Below, piece after piece: positions 10,508 through 20,083 of a DNA stretch of 64,000 nucleotides (position 1 is its first letter; every line of letters starts with the position of its first letter). Source of the DNA: Gluconacetobacter diazotrophicus PA1 5 (GTDB taxonomy: Bacteria > Pseudomonadota > Alphaproteobacteria > Acetobacterales > Acetobacteraceae). Position numbers and translations under genes: made by a program. Below the pieces are notes generated by a model. It saw nothing but the letters and a program-made list of their open reading frames with translations, was not told the DNA's origin and did no database searches. The DNA lies in NCBI RefSeq assembly GCF_000067045.1, contig NC_010125.1, positions 2,222,001-2,286,000 on the forward strand. Reading direction: 5' to 3'.

Positions 10508-11422
10508 TCAGCGGGTTTCTCCGTCCCCGCCACGCGCCAGCGGGTGATAGGCCTCGACCGCCTGGCGCAGCCGTTCGGCCAGGACGTGGGTATAGATCTG
10601 GGTCGTGGCGATGTCGGCATGGCCCAGCAGGACCTGCAGCGCCCGCAGGTCGGCCCCCCGGGCCAGCATGTGCGTGGCGAAGGAATGACGCAGTACGTGC
10701 GGGGACAGCCGGGCCGGGTCCAGCCCGGCGCGTAGCGCGACGTCGTGCAGGATGCGGTCGAACCCCTGCCGCGTCAGCGGCCGGTCCGGCGCGCGGCCGG
10801 GAAACAGGTATGGGCTGCGGCGGGGCCCGTCATGGGCGATCAGCGCCTCGGCCGCCGCCCGGGCCGCCGCCGACAGGGGCACGAGTCGCTCGCGCCCGCC
10901 CTTGCCGCGTACCATCAGCATCTGCGCGTCACGGCCCAGGCCGCGCCGGGGCAGCGCCAGCAGTTCGGATATCCGCAGGCCGGACGCATACAGCATTTCC
11001 AGCGCGGCGCGGGCCACCAGCCACCGCCGCGCCGCGCCGCCATCGGGCGGGGGAACGCAGGCGGCCAGCAGGGCATCGACCTCGTCCTCGGTCAGGAAGC
11101 GGGGCAGCGTCGCGGGCAGGCGCGGCGTGTCCAGCAGTTCGGCCGGATTGTCCTGCCGCACGCCCTCGCGCGCCAGGAACAGGTGAAACTGCTTCAGGCA
11201 GGACAGGCGCCGCGCCTGGGTCCGCGGCGACAGTCCGGCACGAGCCAGGCTGCCCATGTAATCGCGCAGCAGGGCGGAATCGGCGTCATGGAGCGACCGG
11301 CCCGCCTGCCGGGCGTGGGCGGCGAAATCGTCCAGGTCCCGGCCATAGGCCTTCAGCGTGTTCGCGGCGGCACCCCGTTCGGCCGCCAGCATTTCGAGGA
11401 ACGCCTCGGCCTGCGCGCTCAC
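10508..11422 (-). CDS. xerD: Site-specific tyrosine recombinase XerD
   Basis: 304 residues. An N-terminal SAM-like core-binding domain ([19 protein letters not shown]) is followed by the catalytic domain. The arginine is in [11 protein letters not shown], the lysine region in [13 protein letters not shown], HxxR in [14 protein letters not shown], and the nucleophile tyrosine in [13 protein letters not shown]. XerCD resolves chromosome dimers at dif. The start is the GTG at 11420-11422 preceded by GAGCCGGGGATC; upstream in-frame codons run through the small gene before it in another frame. It is probably cotranscribed with the 47-aa gene upstream and perhaps accA. Confidence 0.92.
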   Translation of the reverse strand: MSAQAEAFLEMLAAERGAAANTLKAYGRDLDDFAAHARQAGRSLHDADSALLRDYMGSLARAGLSPRTQARRLSCLKQFHLFLAREGVRQDNPAELLDTPRLPATLPRFLTEDEVDALLAACVPPPDGGAARRWLVARAALEMLYASGLRISELLALPRRGLGRDAQMLMVRGKGGRERLVPLSAAARAAAEALIAHDGPRRSPYLFPGRAPDRPLTRQGFDRILHDVALRAGLDPARLSPHVLRHSFATHMLARGADLRALQVLLGHADIATTQIYTHVLAERLRQAVEAYHPLARGGDGETR

Positions 11423-11432
11423 GATCCCCGGC

Positions 11433-11576
11433 TCAGGGATGGGCGAAACGATCCGACGGCAGGTCCTTGTGCACCGGCAGGGTCGGAGCCGGCGGCGGGA
11501 AGGCCCCCAGCGAGACGAATCCCCCCGCGGCGGCCAGGACCACGATACCCGCAAGAGCCAACAGGATACGCTGCAT
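11433..11576 (-). CDS. Small single-span exported or membrane protein (47 aa)
   Basis: ATG to TGA gives 47 residues beginning [20 protein letters not shown], one hydrophobic helix, then a proline-rich hydrophilic end ([16 protein letters not shown]). It lies 10 bp upstream of the xerD GTG, and its 5' side faces the aroKB promoter region, so it is the likely first gene of the xerD operon. The hydrophobic N-terminus followed by Ala-rich sequence could be a signal anchor. No function is known to me. Confidence 0.55.
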   Translation of the reverse strand: MQRILLALAGIVVLAAAGGFVSLGAFPPPAPTLPVHKDLPSDRFAHP

Positions 11577-11679
11577 AACCCAACCCCGACGCGATGACGC
11601 CACGCGGCGGCGCGAGCGGGCAGGACCGTTCGCGAACCGTCATGGCTTGGTGCCTCTGCTGTATGTTAGGTTTGCGATC

Positions 11680-13455
11680 ATGTCACGTCCGATCGAACCG
11701 CCAGCCCCCGAGAGTACCGACCTGTCCCCCGCCGGGGGGCGCGACGCCCCGTTCCTGGCGTTCGACCTCGATGCCCTGGTTGCCGCCGACAGGCCCGACA
11801 GGCCGGGCCCGCGCGCCCCGGGACCGCACGAGCGCAGCGTCGTGCTGGTCGGGCTGATGGGGGCGGGCAAGACGACGATCGGCCGGCGGATCGCGGCACG
11901 GCTGGGCATGCCCTTCGTCGATGCCGACGTGGAAATCGAGCGCGCGGCCGGATGTTCCATCGCCGACCTGTTCCGCCGGTATGGCGAGGCCGAATTCCGC
12001 AAGGGCGAGCACCGCGTCATCCGCCGCATCCTGAGCGGCCACCCGCTGGTGCTGGCGACGGGCGGCGGCGCGTTCATGGACCCGGTGACCCGCGCGGTCA
12101 TCCGCGACCGCGCGACCTCGGTCTGGCTGCGGTGCCCGCTGCCGGTGCTGGTGCGCCGCGTCCAGGGGCGGACCCACCGGCCCCTGCTGAACGAGGGCAA
12201 CCCGCGCGACATCCTGGCGGCCCTGATGGAAATCCGGCATCCGGTCTATGCCGAAGCGAACATCACCGTGGATTGTGGAGAAGAAAGCGTGGACCAGAGT
12301 GCCGCCACCGTCATCAGCGCCCTGACCCTGGCGAAGCCGCCGCGACTCGTCCCCGTGATCCTGGAACGCTGGCGCTACGACGTGACCATCGGCGAGGACC
12401 TGCTGCGCCATGCCGGAATCCTGCTGGCCCCGGTCCTGCCGCAAAAGCGTGTGGTGGTCGTGACCGATTCGACCGTCGCGACGCTGCACCTGCCGCGCCT
12501 GCTGGCCGGGCTGGCCGAGGGCGCGATCCGGGCGGAAACGATCGTCGTCCCGCCCGGGGAAGGGTCGAAGACAATGGCCGAATACGAGCGCGTGACCAAC
12601 GCGCTGCTGGACATGGGGGTCGAGCGCGGCACCACGGTGATCGCCCTGGGCGGCGGCGTGGTGGGCGACCTGGCGGGATTTGCCGCCGCCACCACCCTGC
12701 GCGGCCTGCCCTTCGTGCAGATCCCGACGACGCTGCTGTCGCAGGTCGATTCGTCGGTGGGCGGCAAGACGGGGATCAACACCCCGTTCGGCAAGAACCT
12801 GCTGGGCGCCTTCCATCAGCCGCTGGCGGTGCTGGTGGATACCACGACGCTGGCCAGCCTGCCGGCGCGCGAGGTCCGCGCCGGCTATGCCGAGATCGTC
12901 AAATCCGGCCTGATCGGCGATGCCGCCCTGTTCGAATGGTGCGAAGCCAACGGCCAGGCCGTACTGGACGGTGACGCCGATATCCGGGCCGAGGCCGTCC
13001 GCCAGGCCTGCGCGTTCAAGGCCCATGTCGTCGGCGACGACGAGCGGGAAGAAAAGAAATCGGACGGCCGCGCACTACTCAACCTGGGCCATACGTTCGG
13101 CCACGCGCTGGAGGCCGAACTGGGCTATGACGGCCGCCTGCTGCATGGCGAGGCCGTGTCGATCGGCCTGCGCCTGGCGTTCCTGGCGTCGGTCCGGATG
13201 GGGTTCTGCGACCGCACCGACCTGAACCGCGTCACCGCCCATCTGGAGCGGCTGGGCATGCCGGCGCGGATCAGCGACGTTGGCGAAACGTTCTCGGCCG
13301 ACCGGTTGATCGCGCATATGCAGCGGGACAAGAAAATGCGCGACGGACGCCTGTCCTTCGTCCTGGTGCGCGGGATCGGGCAGGCCTTCACCTGCCGCGA
13401 CGTCCCGGACGCGGTGGTCCGCGATATTCTTTTGGCGGAAGGATGCGCGGCCTGA
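11680..13455 (+). CDS. aroKB: Bifunctional shikimate kinase / 3-dehydroquinate synthase
   Basis: 591 residues joining two shikimate-pathway enzymes without a stop. Residues about 50-220 are shikimate kinase: Walker [10 protein letters not shown] (58-66), [25 protein letters not shown] and the lid region RTHRPLL. Residues about 235-591 are 3-dehydroquinate synthase: [47 protein letters not shown] and the zinc ligands in [11 protein letters not shown] and [10 protein letters not shown]. The two steps are not consecutive in the pathway, so the fusion probably ensures coexpression. The start is the ATG at 11680; about 45 residues before the kinase core are low-complexity. Confidence 0.9.
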   Translation: MSRPIEPPAPESTDLSPAGGRDAPFLAFDLDALVAADRPDRPGPRAPGPHERSVVLVGLMGAGKTTIGRRIAARLGMPFVDADVEIERAAGCSIADLFRRYGEAEFRKGEHRVIRRILSGHPLVLATGGGAFMDPVTRAVIRDRATSVWLRCPLPVLVRRVQGRTHRPLLNEGNPRDILAALMEIRHPVYAEANITVDCGEESVDQSAATVISALTLAKPPRLVPVILERWRYDVTIGEDLLRHAGILLAPVLPQKRVVVVTDSTVATLHLPRLLAGLAEGAIRAETIVVPPGEGSKTMAEYERVTNALLDMGVERGTTVIALGGGVVGDLAGFAAATTLRGLPFVQIPTTLLSQVDSSVGGKTGINTPFGKNLLGAFHQPLAVLVDTTTLASLPAREVRAGYAEIVKSGLIGDAALFEWCEANGQAVLDGDADIRAEAVRQACAFKAHVVGDDEREEKKSDGRALLNLGHTFGHALEAELGYDGRLLHGEAVSIGLRLAFLASVRMGFCDRTDLNRVTAHLERLGMPARISDVGETFSADRLIAHMQRDKKMRDGRLSFVLVRGIGQAFTCRDVPDAVVRDILLAEGCAA

Positions 13456-13787
13456 ACAGGCCGCCTTCCTGATTGCGGCTTCTCTGTGGCGGCGGGACCA
13501 CATATGTCGCGATTACCGCACACCGGCGTGGCCTGCCCGCGGTCGACCACCGCCGATCCGCCGCCCACCCGATAATATCTTCGGCGAAACGTACCCAACC
13601 AACACGTAATCCACCCGAAACAAACTGTTGCCTTTTCAACACGGTGCACAACGGTAATGCCTGCTCTGCCTACGAGATGGGTTCCTAAGCCGGAACCGGA
13701 AGATCTATAGGGGGTTAAGCATCACGCTGAGGCCGACCGTCTATGGTTTGACGGTTACTCGAACGGATGATCAAGAGGACGAAAATA
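13456..13787. other. Intergenic region between aroKB and ompA
   Basis: A hairpin formed by GCGGCCTG-AA-CAGGCCGC overlaps the aroKB stop (13448-13465) and may end its transcript, though the T tract is poor. The rest is locally less GC-rich and holds an inverted repeat GGTTCC-N6-GGAACC at 13680-13697 about 90 bp upstream of ompA, next to CTATAG, where an ompA promoter would lie. No gene or tRNA was recognised. Confidence 0.4.
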
Positions 13788-14924
13788 ATGCGTCTCCGCA
13801 CGGCATTACTCGCCACCACACTGATGGCGGCTGCACCGGTTGCTGCTAACGCAACCATCATTACCGGCCCCTATGTCGACCTGGGTGGCGGCTACAACCT
13901 GGTCCAGAACCAGCACGGTCATTTCTCCAACGATCCCGCCAATGCTTCGATGCTTACGAAGAGCTCGTCGCAGTATCGCCATGACGCCGGCTTCACCGGC
14001 TTCGGCGCTGTTGGCTGGGGCTTTGGTAACGGCCTGCGTCTCGAGGCCGAGGGCCTTTACAACTATTCCGAGATCAACCACCGCGCCCCGACCGCCGCGA
14101 CCGGCGTCACCAGTGGTCACGATCAGTCGTACGGCGGCATGCTGAACGTGCTGTATGACATCGACCTGAAGCAGTTCGGGATCGACGTCCCCGTCACGCC
14201 GTTCGTCGGTGTCGGTGCCGGCTACCTGTGGCAGAACGTCAGCCCGACCACGACCCGGTATTCGAACGGCAATGTCAGCCGTCTGGGCGGCACGAACGGC
14301 GGCTTCGCCTATCAGGGCATCGTCGGTGCGGCCTACGACATCCCGAACATGCCCGGCCTGCAGCTGACGGCGCAGTACCGCATGGTTGGCCAGGCGTTCT
14401 CGGACGGTCCATTCACCATGACCTCCTACACCAACGGTGTGGGCAAGAGCGTCGGCCACGCGTTCTTCGACAACCGCTTCAACCATCAGTTCATCCTGGG
14501 ACTGCGCTACGCGTTCAACACCGCGCCGCCGCCGCCGCCGCCGGCTCCGGTTGTCGTGCCGCCCGCGCCGACCCCGGCCCGCACCTACCTGGTGTTCTTC
14601 GACTGGGATCGTTCGGACCTGACGGCCCGCGCGCGTGAGATCGTGGCCGAAGCCGCCCAGGCCTCGACCCACGTCCAGACGACGCGTATCGAAGTCAACG
14701 GCTACACCGACAACTCCGCGGCCCACCCCGGCCCGCGTGGTGAGAAGTACAACATGGGCCTGTCCATCCGTCGCGCTCAGAGCGTGAAGGCTGAACTGAT
14801 CCGTGACGGCGTGCCGACCGGCGCGATCGACATCCACGGCTATGGCGAGCAGCATCCGCTGGTCCCGACGGGTCCGAACACCCGCGAGCCGCAGAACCGT
14901 CGCGTCGAGATCATCCTGCACTGA
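13788..14924 (+). CDS. OmpA-family outer membrane protein
   Basis: 378 residues. A signal peptide (RTALLATTLMAAAPVAANA) leads into an eight-stranded OmpA-like beta-barrel (GPYVDLGGGYNLVQ; FTGFGAVGWGFGNGLRLEAE; PFVGVGAGYLW; HQFILGLRYAFN). A proline hinge near residue 245 is followed by a peptidoglycan-binding OmpA C-domain (YLVFFDWDRSDLT; EVNGYTDNS; SIRRAQSVKAELIRDGV; IHGYGEQHPLV; NRRVEI). The start at 13788 is preferred over 13767 because AAGAGGACG sits 8 bp before it. GC content and codon use are milder than the neighbours', typical of a highly expressed porin. A strong terminator follows. Confidence 0.9.
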   Translation: MRLRTALLATTLMAAAPVAANATIITGPYVDLGGGYNLVQNQHGHFSNDPANASMLTKSSSQYRHDAGFTGFGAVGWGFGNGLRLEAEGLYNYSEINHRAPTAATGVTSGHDQSYGGMLNVLYDIDLKQFGIDVPVTPFVGVGAGYLWQNVSPTTTRYSNGNVSRLGGTNGGFAYQGIVGAAYDIPNMPGLQLTAQYRMVGQAFSDGPFTMTSYTNGVGKSVGHAFFDNRFNHQFILGLRYAFNTAPPPPPPAPVVVPPAPTPARTYLVFFDWDRSDLTARAREIVAEAAQASTHVQTTRIEVNGYTDNSAAHPGPRGEKYNMGLSIRRAQSVKAELIRDGVPTGAIDIHGYGEQHPLVPTGPNTREPQNRRVEIILH

Positions 14925-14960
14925 TCTCCGCCGCATTACTGATGCGGTTCAAAAAGAAGA

Positions 14961-14987
14961 GGGATGCCTTCGGGCATCCCTTTTTTT
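14961..14987 (+). terminator. Rho-independent terminator of ompA
   Basis: GGGATGCC-TTCG-GGCATCCC followed by seven T residues, 36 bp after the ompA stop: an 8-bp stem with the stable TTCG tetraloop. It is the clearest intrinsic terminator in the window. Confidence 0.95.
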
Positions 14988-15030
14988 ATTCCATTCCGCC
15001 TCGTCACGATCTGCTCTAGACGTATGGAAC

Positions 15031-15606
15031 ATGCTCGATCCCGTGTCCTCCTCGCCTTCTCCGCGTCAAGCCTCGTCGCGCTGGCTGGCCGATCTGCGTG
15101 CCCGGCTGATGCCGTTCGTGAAATTCGGCGTGGTGGGCACGTTCGGCCTGATGTGGGATACCGCCACCGTCTATGGCTTTCGCGCGCTGCTGGGCCTGAC
15201 GGGGGCGACGATCCTGGCCTATTTCGTGGCCGCCACGATGAACTGGCTGCTGAACCGCCACTGGACGTTCCGCCACGTCGTCCATGCCGACCACCCGCTG
15301 GTCCAGTGGGCCCGGTTCCTGATGGCCAATTCGCTGGGTTTCGTCCTGAATCGCGGCATGGTCTTCACGCTGTTCCTGACGGTTCCGCTGTGCCGGACCA
15401 TTCCGTTCCTGGCCCTGGCCGCCGGATCGCTGACCGGGCTGTTCGCCAACTTCACGCTCAGCCACCGCGTGGTGTTCCGCCACCGGCAGGCAACAGCGCC
15501 GACGCCGTCAGATCCTGAATTTCAGAGCGCGCCCGAACGGCCAGCGTGCCAGAACGCGGCCTCCAGCTTCACGGCGGTCCGGAATTCCGACAGCAGCATC
15601 GGATAA
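15031..15606 (+). CDS. GtrA-family integral membrane protein
   Basis: 191 residues with four predicted membrane spans: FVKFGVVGTFGLMWDTATV, ILAYFVAATMNWLLNRHWTF, FLMANSLGFVLNRGMVFTL and FLALAAGSLTGLFANFTL. The NWLLNRHWTFR and ANFTLSHRVVFR motifs are the GtrA hallmarks. GtrA-like proteins translocate or assist polyprenyl-linked sugars in polysaccharide decoration. The last 29 codons overlap the 3' end of the convergent tenA gene and look unconserved (HRQATAPTPSDPEF onward), so the core protein effectively ends near residue 155. Confidence 0.82.
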   Translation: MLDPVSSSPSPRQASSRWLADLRARLMPFVKFGVVGTFGLMWDTATVYGFRALLGLTGATILAYFVAATMNWLLNRHWTFRHVVHADHPLVQWARFLMANSLGFVLNRGMVFTLFLTVPLCRTIPFLALAAGSLTGLFANFTLSHRVVFRHRQATAPTPSDPEFQSAPERPACQNAASSFTAVRNSDSSIG

Positions 15607-16226
15607 CGCGCATCGGCGCCGTAGCGCAGGCTCAATGCCTCCAGCGTGTCGATACCGGCGTCGACCAGGCCGATGAATTTCTCACCGCCGTAAAGCGCGA
15701 TCCATGGCCAGTAGGGATTGCCGTCCCGCCTGGTGTGCGGATCGGCCACCAGCCGGACGCCGATTTCGCCATAGCCGATCAGGCAGGGCGCCAGCGTCAC
15801 CATCAGGTCCAGAAGGTCGCCCGCCTGCCCCCGGTCCAGGATGAAGCGCGTATAGGCCAGCAGTTCCAGCGATTCCGGCTGGCTCTGCAAATCCTCGATG
15901 CACAGGCCCCAGCCGGTGCAATAGGACACGTGCAGCGCCAGTTCGGTATCCAGCAGGCCCGACACGATGGCGGAGGCCGAGCGCATGTCCTCCAGCCTGT
16001 CGGCCTTGTAGATCGCCAGGGCGTAGGCCCGGGCATACTGGATCAGGTACAGGTAGTCCTGGATCAGGAACCGCCTGAACTCGGCCTCGGGCAGGCTGCC
16101 GTCCGCCAGGCCGCGCACGAAGGGATGATGGATGAAGCCGTCCCATTCGGCGCCGCAATCCCGCCGCAGCCGCCCGGCCAGGCCGCTTGCCAGGCGGGGC
16201 CAGTCCCGTTCCGCCGTCCATTCCAT
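15522..16226 (-). CDS. tenA: TenA-family aminopyrimidine aminohydrolase (thiaminase II)
   Basis: 234 residues of the all-helical TenA fold. HHPFVRGLADGSLPEAEFRR and FLIQDYLYLIQYARAYALA are the N-terminal signature. The catalytic cysteine is in VSYCTGWGL, and the acidic residue near the C-terminus is in YGGEKFIGLVD. TenA salvages thiamine breakdown products by hydrolysing aminomethylpyrimidine. The ATG at 16226 follows AAAAGGAGAACCAGCC, an excellent ribosome site, which rules out the earlier in-frame start. The 3' end overlaps gtrA. A possible thiamin-responsive leader is listed separately. Confidence 0.88.
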   Translation of the reverse strand: MEWTAERDWPRLASGLAGRLRRDCGAEWDGFIHHPFVRGLADGSLPEAEFRRFLIQDYLYLIQYARAYALAIYKADRLEDMRSASAIVSGLLDTELALHVSYCTGWGLCIEDLQSQPESLELLAYTRFILDRGQAGDLLDLMVTLAPCLIGYGEIGVRLVADPHTRRDGNPYWPWIALYGGEKFIGLVDAGIDTLEALSLRYGADARYPMLLSEFRTAVKLEAAFWHAGRSGAL

Positions 16227-16284
16227 GGCTGGTTCTCCTTTTCTGTCCCGTTCGGGGGTCGGCACGATTCCCGCAGGAACTCCG

Positions 16285-16371
16285 CCCGGCAGGATACGCT
16301 CCCTTATTGCAGCAGGTTCGCCCCGAAGGGTCGATTCGGCCATCTGGCAAGGCTGCGCTCTTCCTGCCGGG
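16285..16371 (-). promoter_or_regulatory. Structured tenA leader, weak candidate thiamin-pyrophosphate (THI-box) riboswitch
   Basis: On the minus strand a perfect 10-bp stem CCCGGCAGGA/TCCTGCCGGG closes a 67-nt insert. The insert's 3' part reads GAACCTG, then AATA, then GCGTA, resembling the ACCTGAT...TAAT...GCGTA end of TPP riboswitches. The CTGAGA box of the consensus is not present, so the match is partial. The position, 59 bp upstream of the tenA start, fits thiamin control. Confidence 0.3.
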
Positions 16372-16444
16372 CACGCCGTGCGCTAGGTGATGGGATATCC
16401 GAGCTTTCCGGCCTTCGTCATTTCAGGATCGTCAGTCTTCCGCC

Positions 16445-19090
16445 ATGTCCACAACAAACGATATCCGCGCGGCCTTTCTCGATTATTTCGCGGCGAACGG
16501 TCACCAGATCGTCCCGTCCTCGTCGCTGGTGCCGCGCAACGACCCGACCCTGCTGTTTACCAACGCGGGCATGGTCCAGTTCAAGAACGTCTTCACCGGC
16601 CAGGAGACACGTCCCTATTCCCGCGCCACGACGGCGCAGAAGGTCGTGCGGGCAGGCGGCAAGCACAACGACCTGGACAATGTGGGCTATACCGCCCGCC
16701 ATCACACGTTCTTCGAGATGATGGGCAATTTCTCGTTCGGCGATTATTTCAAGGCCGATGCGATCGAATTCGCCTGGACCCTGATCACCCGCAATTTCGG
16801 CCTGCCGCGCGACCGCCTGCTGGCCACCGTCTACGCGGATGACGAGGAAGCAGCCGACCTGTGGCGCAAGGTCGCCGGACTGCCGGACGAGCGGATCATC
16901 CGCATCGGCACCGCCGACAATTTCTGGCGGATGGGCGACACCGGCCCGTGCGGTCCATGTTCGGAAATCTTCTTCGACCATGGGCCCGACGTGCCGGGCG
17001 GCCCGCCCGGATCGCCGGACGAGGACGGCGACCGGTTCGTCGAGATCTGGAACCTGGTGTTCATGCAGTTCTTCGAGGACCCGCCGGGCGTGCGCTCGCC
17101 GCTGCCGCGTCCGTCCATCGATACCGGCATGGGCCTGGAACGCTTCGCCGCCATCATGCAGGGCAAGCGCGACAATTACGATACGGACACGATGCGCGCG
17201 CTGATCCTTGCGTCGGCCGAGGCGACGGGCCAGGACCCGGACGGCCCGTTCCGCGCCAGCCACCGCGTGGTGGCCGACCATCTGCGCTCGACCTCGTTCC
17301 TGATCGCGGACGGGGTCCTGCCGTCCAAGGACGGGCGGGGCTATGTCCTGCGCCGCATCATGCGCCGCGCCATGCGCCACCTGCACATGATGGGCACCAG
17401 GGAAACGGTGTTCCACCGGCTGGTGCCCGCGCTGGTGCGTCAGATGGGCGCCGCCTATCCCGAACTGGTCCAGGCCGAGGCGCTGATCCGCGAGACGATG
17501 CGCGGCGAGGAGGAACGGTTCAAGGCGATGCTGGATCGCGGCCTGGCGCTGCTGGCCGACGAGACCGCGCGCCTGGGTGACGGCCAGCCCCTGCCCGGCG
17601 ACGTGGCGTTCAAGCTGTACGACACGTTCGGCTTCCCGCTGGACCTGACGCAGGACGCGCTGCGCGGCAGCAGCCATGACGTGGACGTCACGGGCTTCGA
17701 CCGCGCGATGCAGGTGCAGCGCGAGCGCGCCCGCGCGGCGTGGTCCGGATCGGGCGACAGCGCGACCGAGACCGTGTGGTTCGAGGCCCGCGACCGCTTC
17801 GGCGCCAGCGAGTTCCTGGGCTATGCGACCGAACAGGCGGATGCCGAGATCCAGGCCATCGTCACCGACGGCCGGTCGGTGACCGAGGCCCCGGCGGGGA
17901 CCGAAATCGCGCTGCTGCTGAACCAGACGCCGTTCTATGGCGAAAGCGGCGGGCAGGTCGGTGATACCGGGCTGATCACAGCACCCGGCCTGCGCATCGC
18001 GGTGACCGACACGCAGAAGCGCCTGGGCGACCTGATGGTCCATTACGGCACGGTGGTCGAGGGCACGGTCCGGGTCGGCCAGGCCGTGACCGCCACGGTC
18101 GATCACGACCGGCGCAGCGCCATCCGCGCGCACCATTCCGCCACCCACCTGCTGCACGAGGCCCTGCGCCGCCGGCTGGGGGCGCATGTCACGCAGAAGG
18201 GCAGCCTGAACGCGCCCGACCGCCTGCGCTTCGACATCAGCCAGCCCCGGCCCCTGACGCCCGAGGAAATCGCGGATGTCGAGGCCGAGGTGAATGCCCG
18301 CATCCGCGAGAACAGCCCCGTCGTCACGCGCCCCATGTCGCAGGAAGAAGCCGTGGCGCAGGGCGCGATGGCCCTGTTCGGCGAGAAATATGGCGACGAG
18401 GTGCGGGTGGTGTTCATGGGCGCGCCCGAGGACGACCGTCCGGCGTGGTCCATCGAACTGTGCGGCGGCACGCATGTGAACCGCACCGGCGATATCGGCC
18501 TGTTCCGCATCACGTCCGAGGCCGGGGTATCGGCCGGTATCCGCCGGATCGAGGCTGTGACCGGGAAGTCCGCCGAACAGGCGGCGGTCGCGACCGAGCA
18601 GCGCCTGGGGCAGATGGCCGCCATGCTGCGCGTCTCGGCGGCCGAGGCCCCGGAGCGGCTGGCGGTGATCCTGGACGAGCGCAAGGTCATGGAGCGCCAG
18701 ATTTCCGACCTGCAGCGCAAGCTGGCCAGCGGCGGCAGTGACGGCGCGCAGGCCGAGACGATCAACGGGATCGGCTTCGTGGCCCGCGACGTGGGCGACC
18801 TGCCGGCGCGCGAATTGAAACCCCTGGCCGATTCGCTGCGCCAGCAGGTCGGCTCGGGCGTGGTGGCGCTGGTTTCCACCGCCGAAGGCAAGGGAAGCGT
18901 GGTGGTGGCGGTGACCAGCGACCTGACCGACCGGCTGGACGCGGTCGAACTGGTGCGTCTGGCCAGCGCCGCCATGGGCGGCAAGGGCGGCGGCGGACGC
19001 CGCGACATGGCCCAGGCCGGCGGCCCCGATATCGCCCGGTCCGAAGCGGCGCTGGCGGCAGTGCGCGGCGCGGTCGCGGCGGCCGCCTGA
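16445..19090 (+). CDS. alaS: Alanyl-tRNA synthetase
   Basis: 881 residues, full length. The class II catalytic core opens with [14 protein letters not shown]; motif 2 region [20 protein letters not shown] and [12 protein letters not shown] are clear. The tRNA-binding domain contains [13 protein letters not shown]-like [16 protein letters not shown]. The editing domain zinc ligands are in [14 protein letters not shown] and [15 protein letters not shown]. The C-Ala oligomerisation domain ends in a [16 protein letters not shown] tail. It charges tRNA-Ala in the cytoplasm and deacylates mischarged Ser and Gly. Confidence 0.98.
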   Translation: MSTTNDIRAAFLDYFAANGHQIVPSSSLVPRNDPTLLFTNAGMVQFKNVFTGQETRPYSRATTAQKVVRAGGKHNDLDNVGYTARHHTFFEMMGNFSFGDYFKADAIEFAWTLITRNFGLPRDRLLATVYADDEEAADLWRKVAGLPDERIIRIGTADNFWRMGDTGPCGPCSEIFFDHGPDVPGGPPGSPDEDGDRFVEIWNLVFMQFFEDPPGVRSPLPRPSIDTGMGLERFAAIMQGKRDNYDTDTMRALILASAEATGQDPDGPFRASHRVVADHLRSTSFLIADGVLPSKDGRGYVLRRIMRRAMRHLHMMGTRETVFHRLVPALVRQMGAAYPELVQAEALIRETMRGEEERFKAMLDRGLALLADETARLGDGQPLPGDVAFKLYDTFGFPLDLTQDALRGSSHDVDVTGFDRAMQVQRERARAAWSGSGDSATETVWFEARDRFGASEFLGYATEQADAEIQAIVTDGRSVTEAPAGTEIALLLNQTPFYGESGGQVGDTGLITAPGLRIAVTDTQKRLGDLMVHYGTVVEGTVRVGQAVTATVDHDRRSAIRAHHSATHLLHEALRRRLGAHVTQKGSLNAPDRLRFDISQPRPLTPEEIADVEAEVNARIRENSPVVTRPMSQEEAVAQGAMALFGEKYGDEVRVVFMGAPEDDRPAWSIELCGGTHVNRTGDIGLFRITSEAGVSAGIRRIEAVTGKSAEQAAVATEQRLGQMAAMLRVSAAEAPERLAVILDERKVMERQISDLQRKLASGGSDGAQAETINGIGFVARDVGDLPARELKPLADSLRQQVGSGVVALVSTAEGKGSVVVAVTSDLTDRLDAVELVRLASAAMGGKGGGGRRDMAQAGGPDIARSEAALAAVRGAVAAAA

Positions 19091-19108
19091 CGGGCCGCGC
19101 TGCCAACC

Positions 19109-19138
19109 GCCCCCCGGCCATGACCAGGGCCGGGGGCG
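19109..19138 (+). terminator. GC-rich hairpin after alaS
   Basis: CCCCCCGGCC and GGCCGGGGGC pair around a short ATGACCA-type loop about 18 bp after the alaS stop. There is no T tract, so termination would need Rho or be inefficient. Confidence 0.4.
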
Positions 19139-19382
19139 CGAGGCCATGTCCGCGAAGCATGTCTGGTCGCTGACATAATGTTTCCCGCGCGGGATCGGGT
19201 AAAACCCGGTCTTTGCGGGGCGCGTTTACATGCTACTCTGCCGTGGGCCGAGCCGTGAGGGCGCGCCCGCCGGGCCGATTGCCCCGACGGTACGCGTCAT
19301 TCGAGAGCGACCGTTCGAACGCCACTGTGGACCCTGCCGGCGCGTGTGCGTCAGGGCAGGCTCCTGGATAAAGGGACCTTCG

Positions 19383-20078
19383 ATGGCCGATACGGACGCC
19401 AGGACTTCGCTGATCTCGCTCCTCCAGGGAGTCGAGAAATTCAATACCGAGGTCTTCCCCCAAAATCGCGAGCTGTTTGCCGAACTGGCCGACCAGCAAT
19501 CGCCCGATACGCTGTTCATCGCCTGCGCCGACAGCCGGGTGAATCCCAGCATGATCACGCAGACACGGCCCGGCGACCTGTTCGTGCTGCGCAATATCGG
19601 CAACATCGTGCCGGCCTATGGCGAAATGCTGGGCGGCGTGTCGTCGGCGATCGAATATGCCGTGCTGGCGCTGGGCGTGTCGCACATCATCGTCTGCGGC
19701 CATTCGGATTGCGGGGCGATGAAGGCCCTGCTGGACCCCGACCCCACGAAGCTGGCCAGGATGCCGACCGTCGCGTCCTGGCTGCGCAATGCCGAGGCCG
19801 CGCGGGCGGTTGCCGGCGTGCTGCAGGCCACCGATGCCGGCCCCCAGTCGGTCCGCAGCCTGGCCGAGCAGAACGTGCTGCTGCAGATCGCGCATCTGCG
19901 CACCCATCCCGCCGTGGCAGCCGGGCTGGCGCGCAACACCCTGATCCTGCAGGGCTGGTTCTATGACATCGCCAGCGGCGAGGTCGTGGTGCTGGACGAG
20001 ACGACCCGCACCAGCATCCATGTCGATGAAGCCATCGCCCGCCTGAACAAGACCGGCACGGAGACGCCCGCGGCATAG
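19383..20078 (+). CDS. Beta-class carbonic anhydrase
   Basis: 231 residues. Zinc ligands are visible as cysteine and aspartate of FIACADSRVNP and histidine and cysteine of VCGHSDCGAMKALL; VLRNIGNIVPAYG is the conserved central segment. It interconverts CO2 and bicarbonate in the cytoplasm, supplying bicarbonate to carboxylases such as the AccA-containing complex. The ATG follows AAAGGGACCTTCG. A secreted EEP-family gene starts 5 bp downstream. Confidence 0.94.
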   Translation: MADTDARTSLISLLQGVEKFNTEVFPQNRELFAELADQQSPDTLFIACADSRVNPSMITQTRPGDLFVLRNIGNIVPAYGEMLGGVSSAIEYAVLALGVSHIIVCGHSDCGAMKALLDPDPTKLARMPTVASWLRNAEAARAVAGVLQATDAGPQSVRSLAEQNVLLQIAHLRTHPAVAAGLARNTLILQGWFYDIASGEVVVLDETTRTSIHVDEAIARLNKTGTETPAA

Positions 20079-20083
20079 TCCGC

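Noticed and set aside
10441-11679. Upstream in-frame extension of aroKB by over 400 codons
   Set aside because: It runs antisense to xerD and the small gene; the kinase domain begins soon after the ATG at 11680.
16418-19147. 909-codon minus-strand frame opposite alaS
   Set aside because: Codon-phase shadow of alaS in GC-rich DNA; Arg/Gly/Gln-rich with no domain features.
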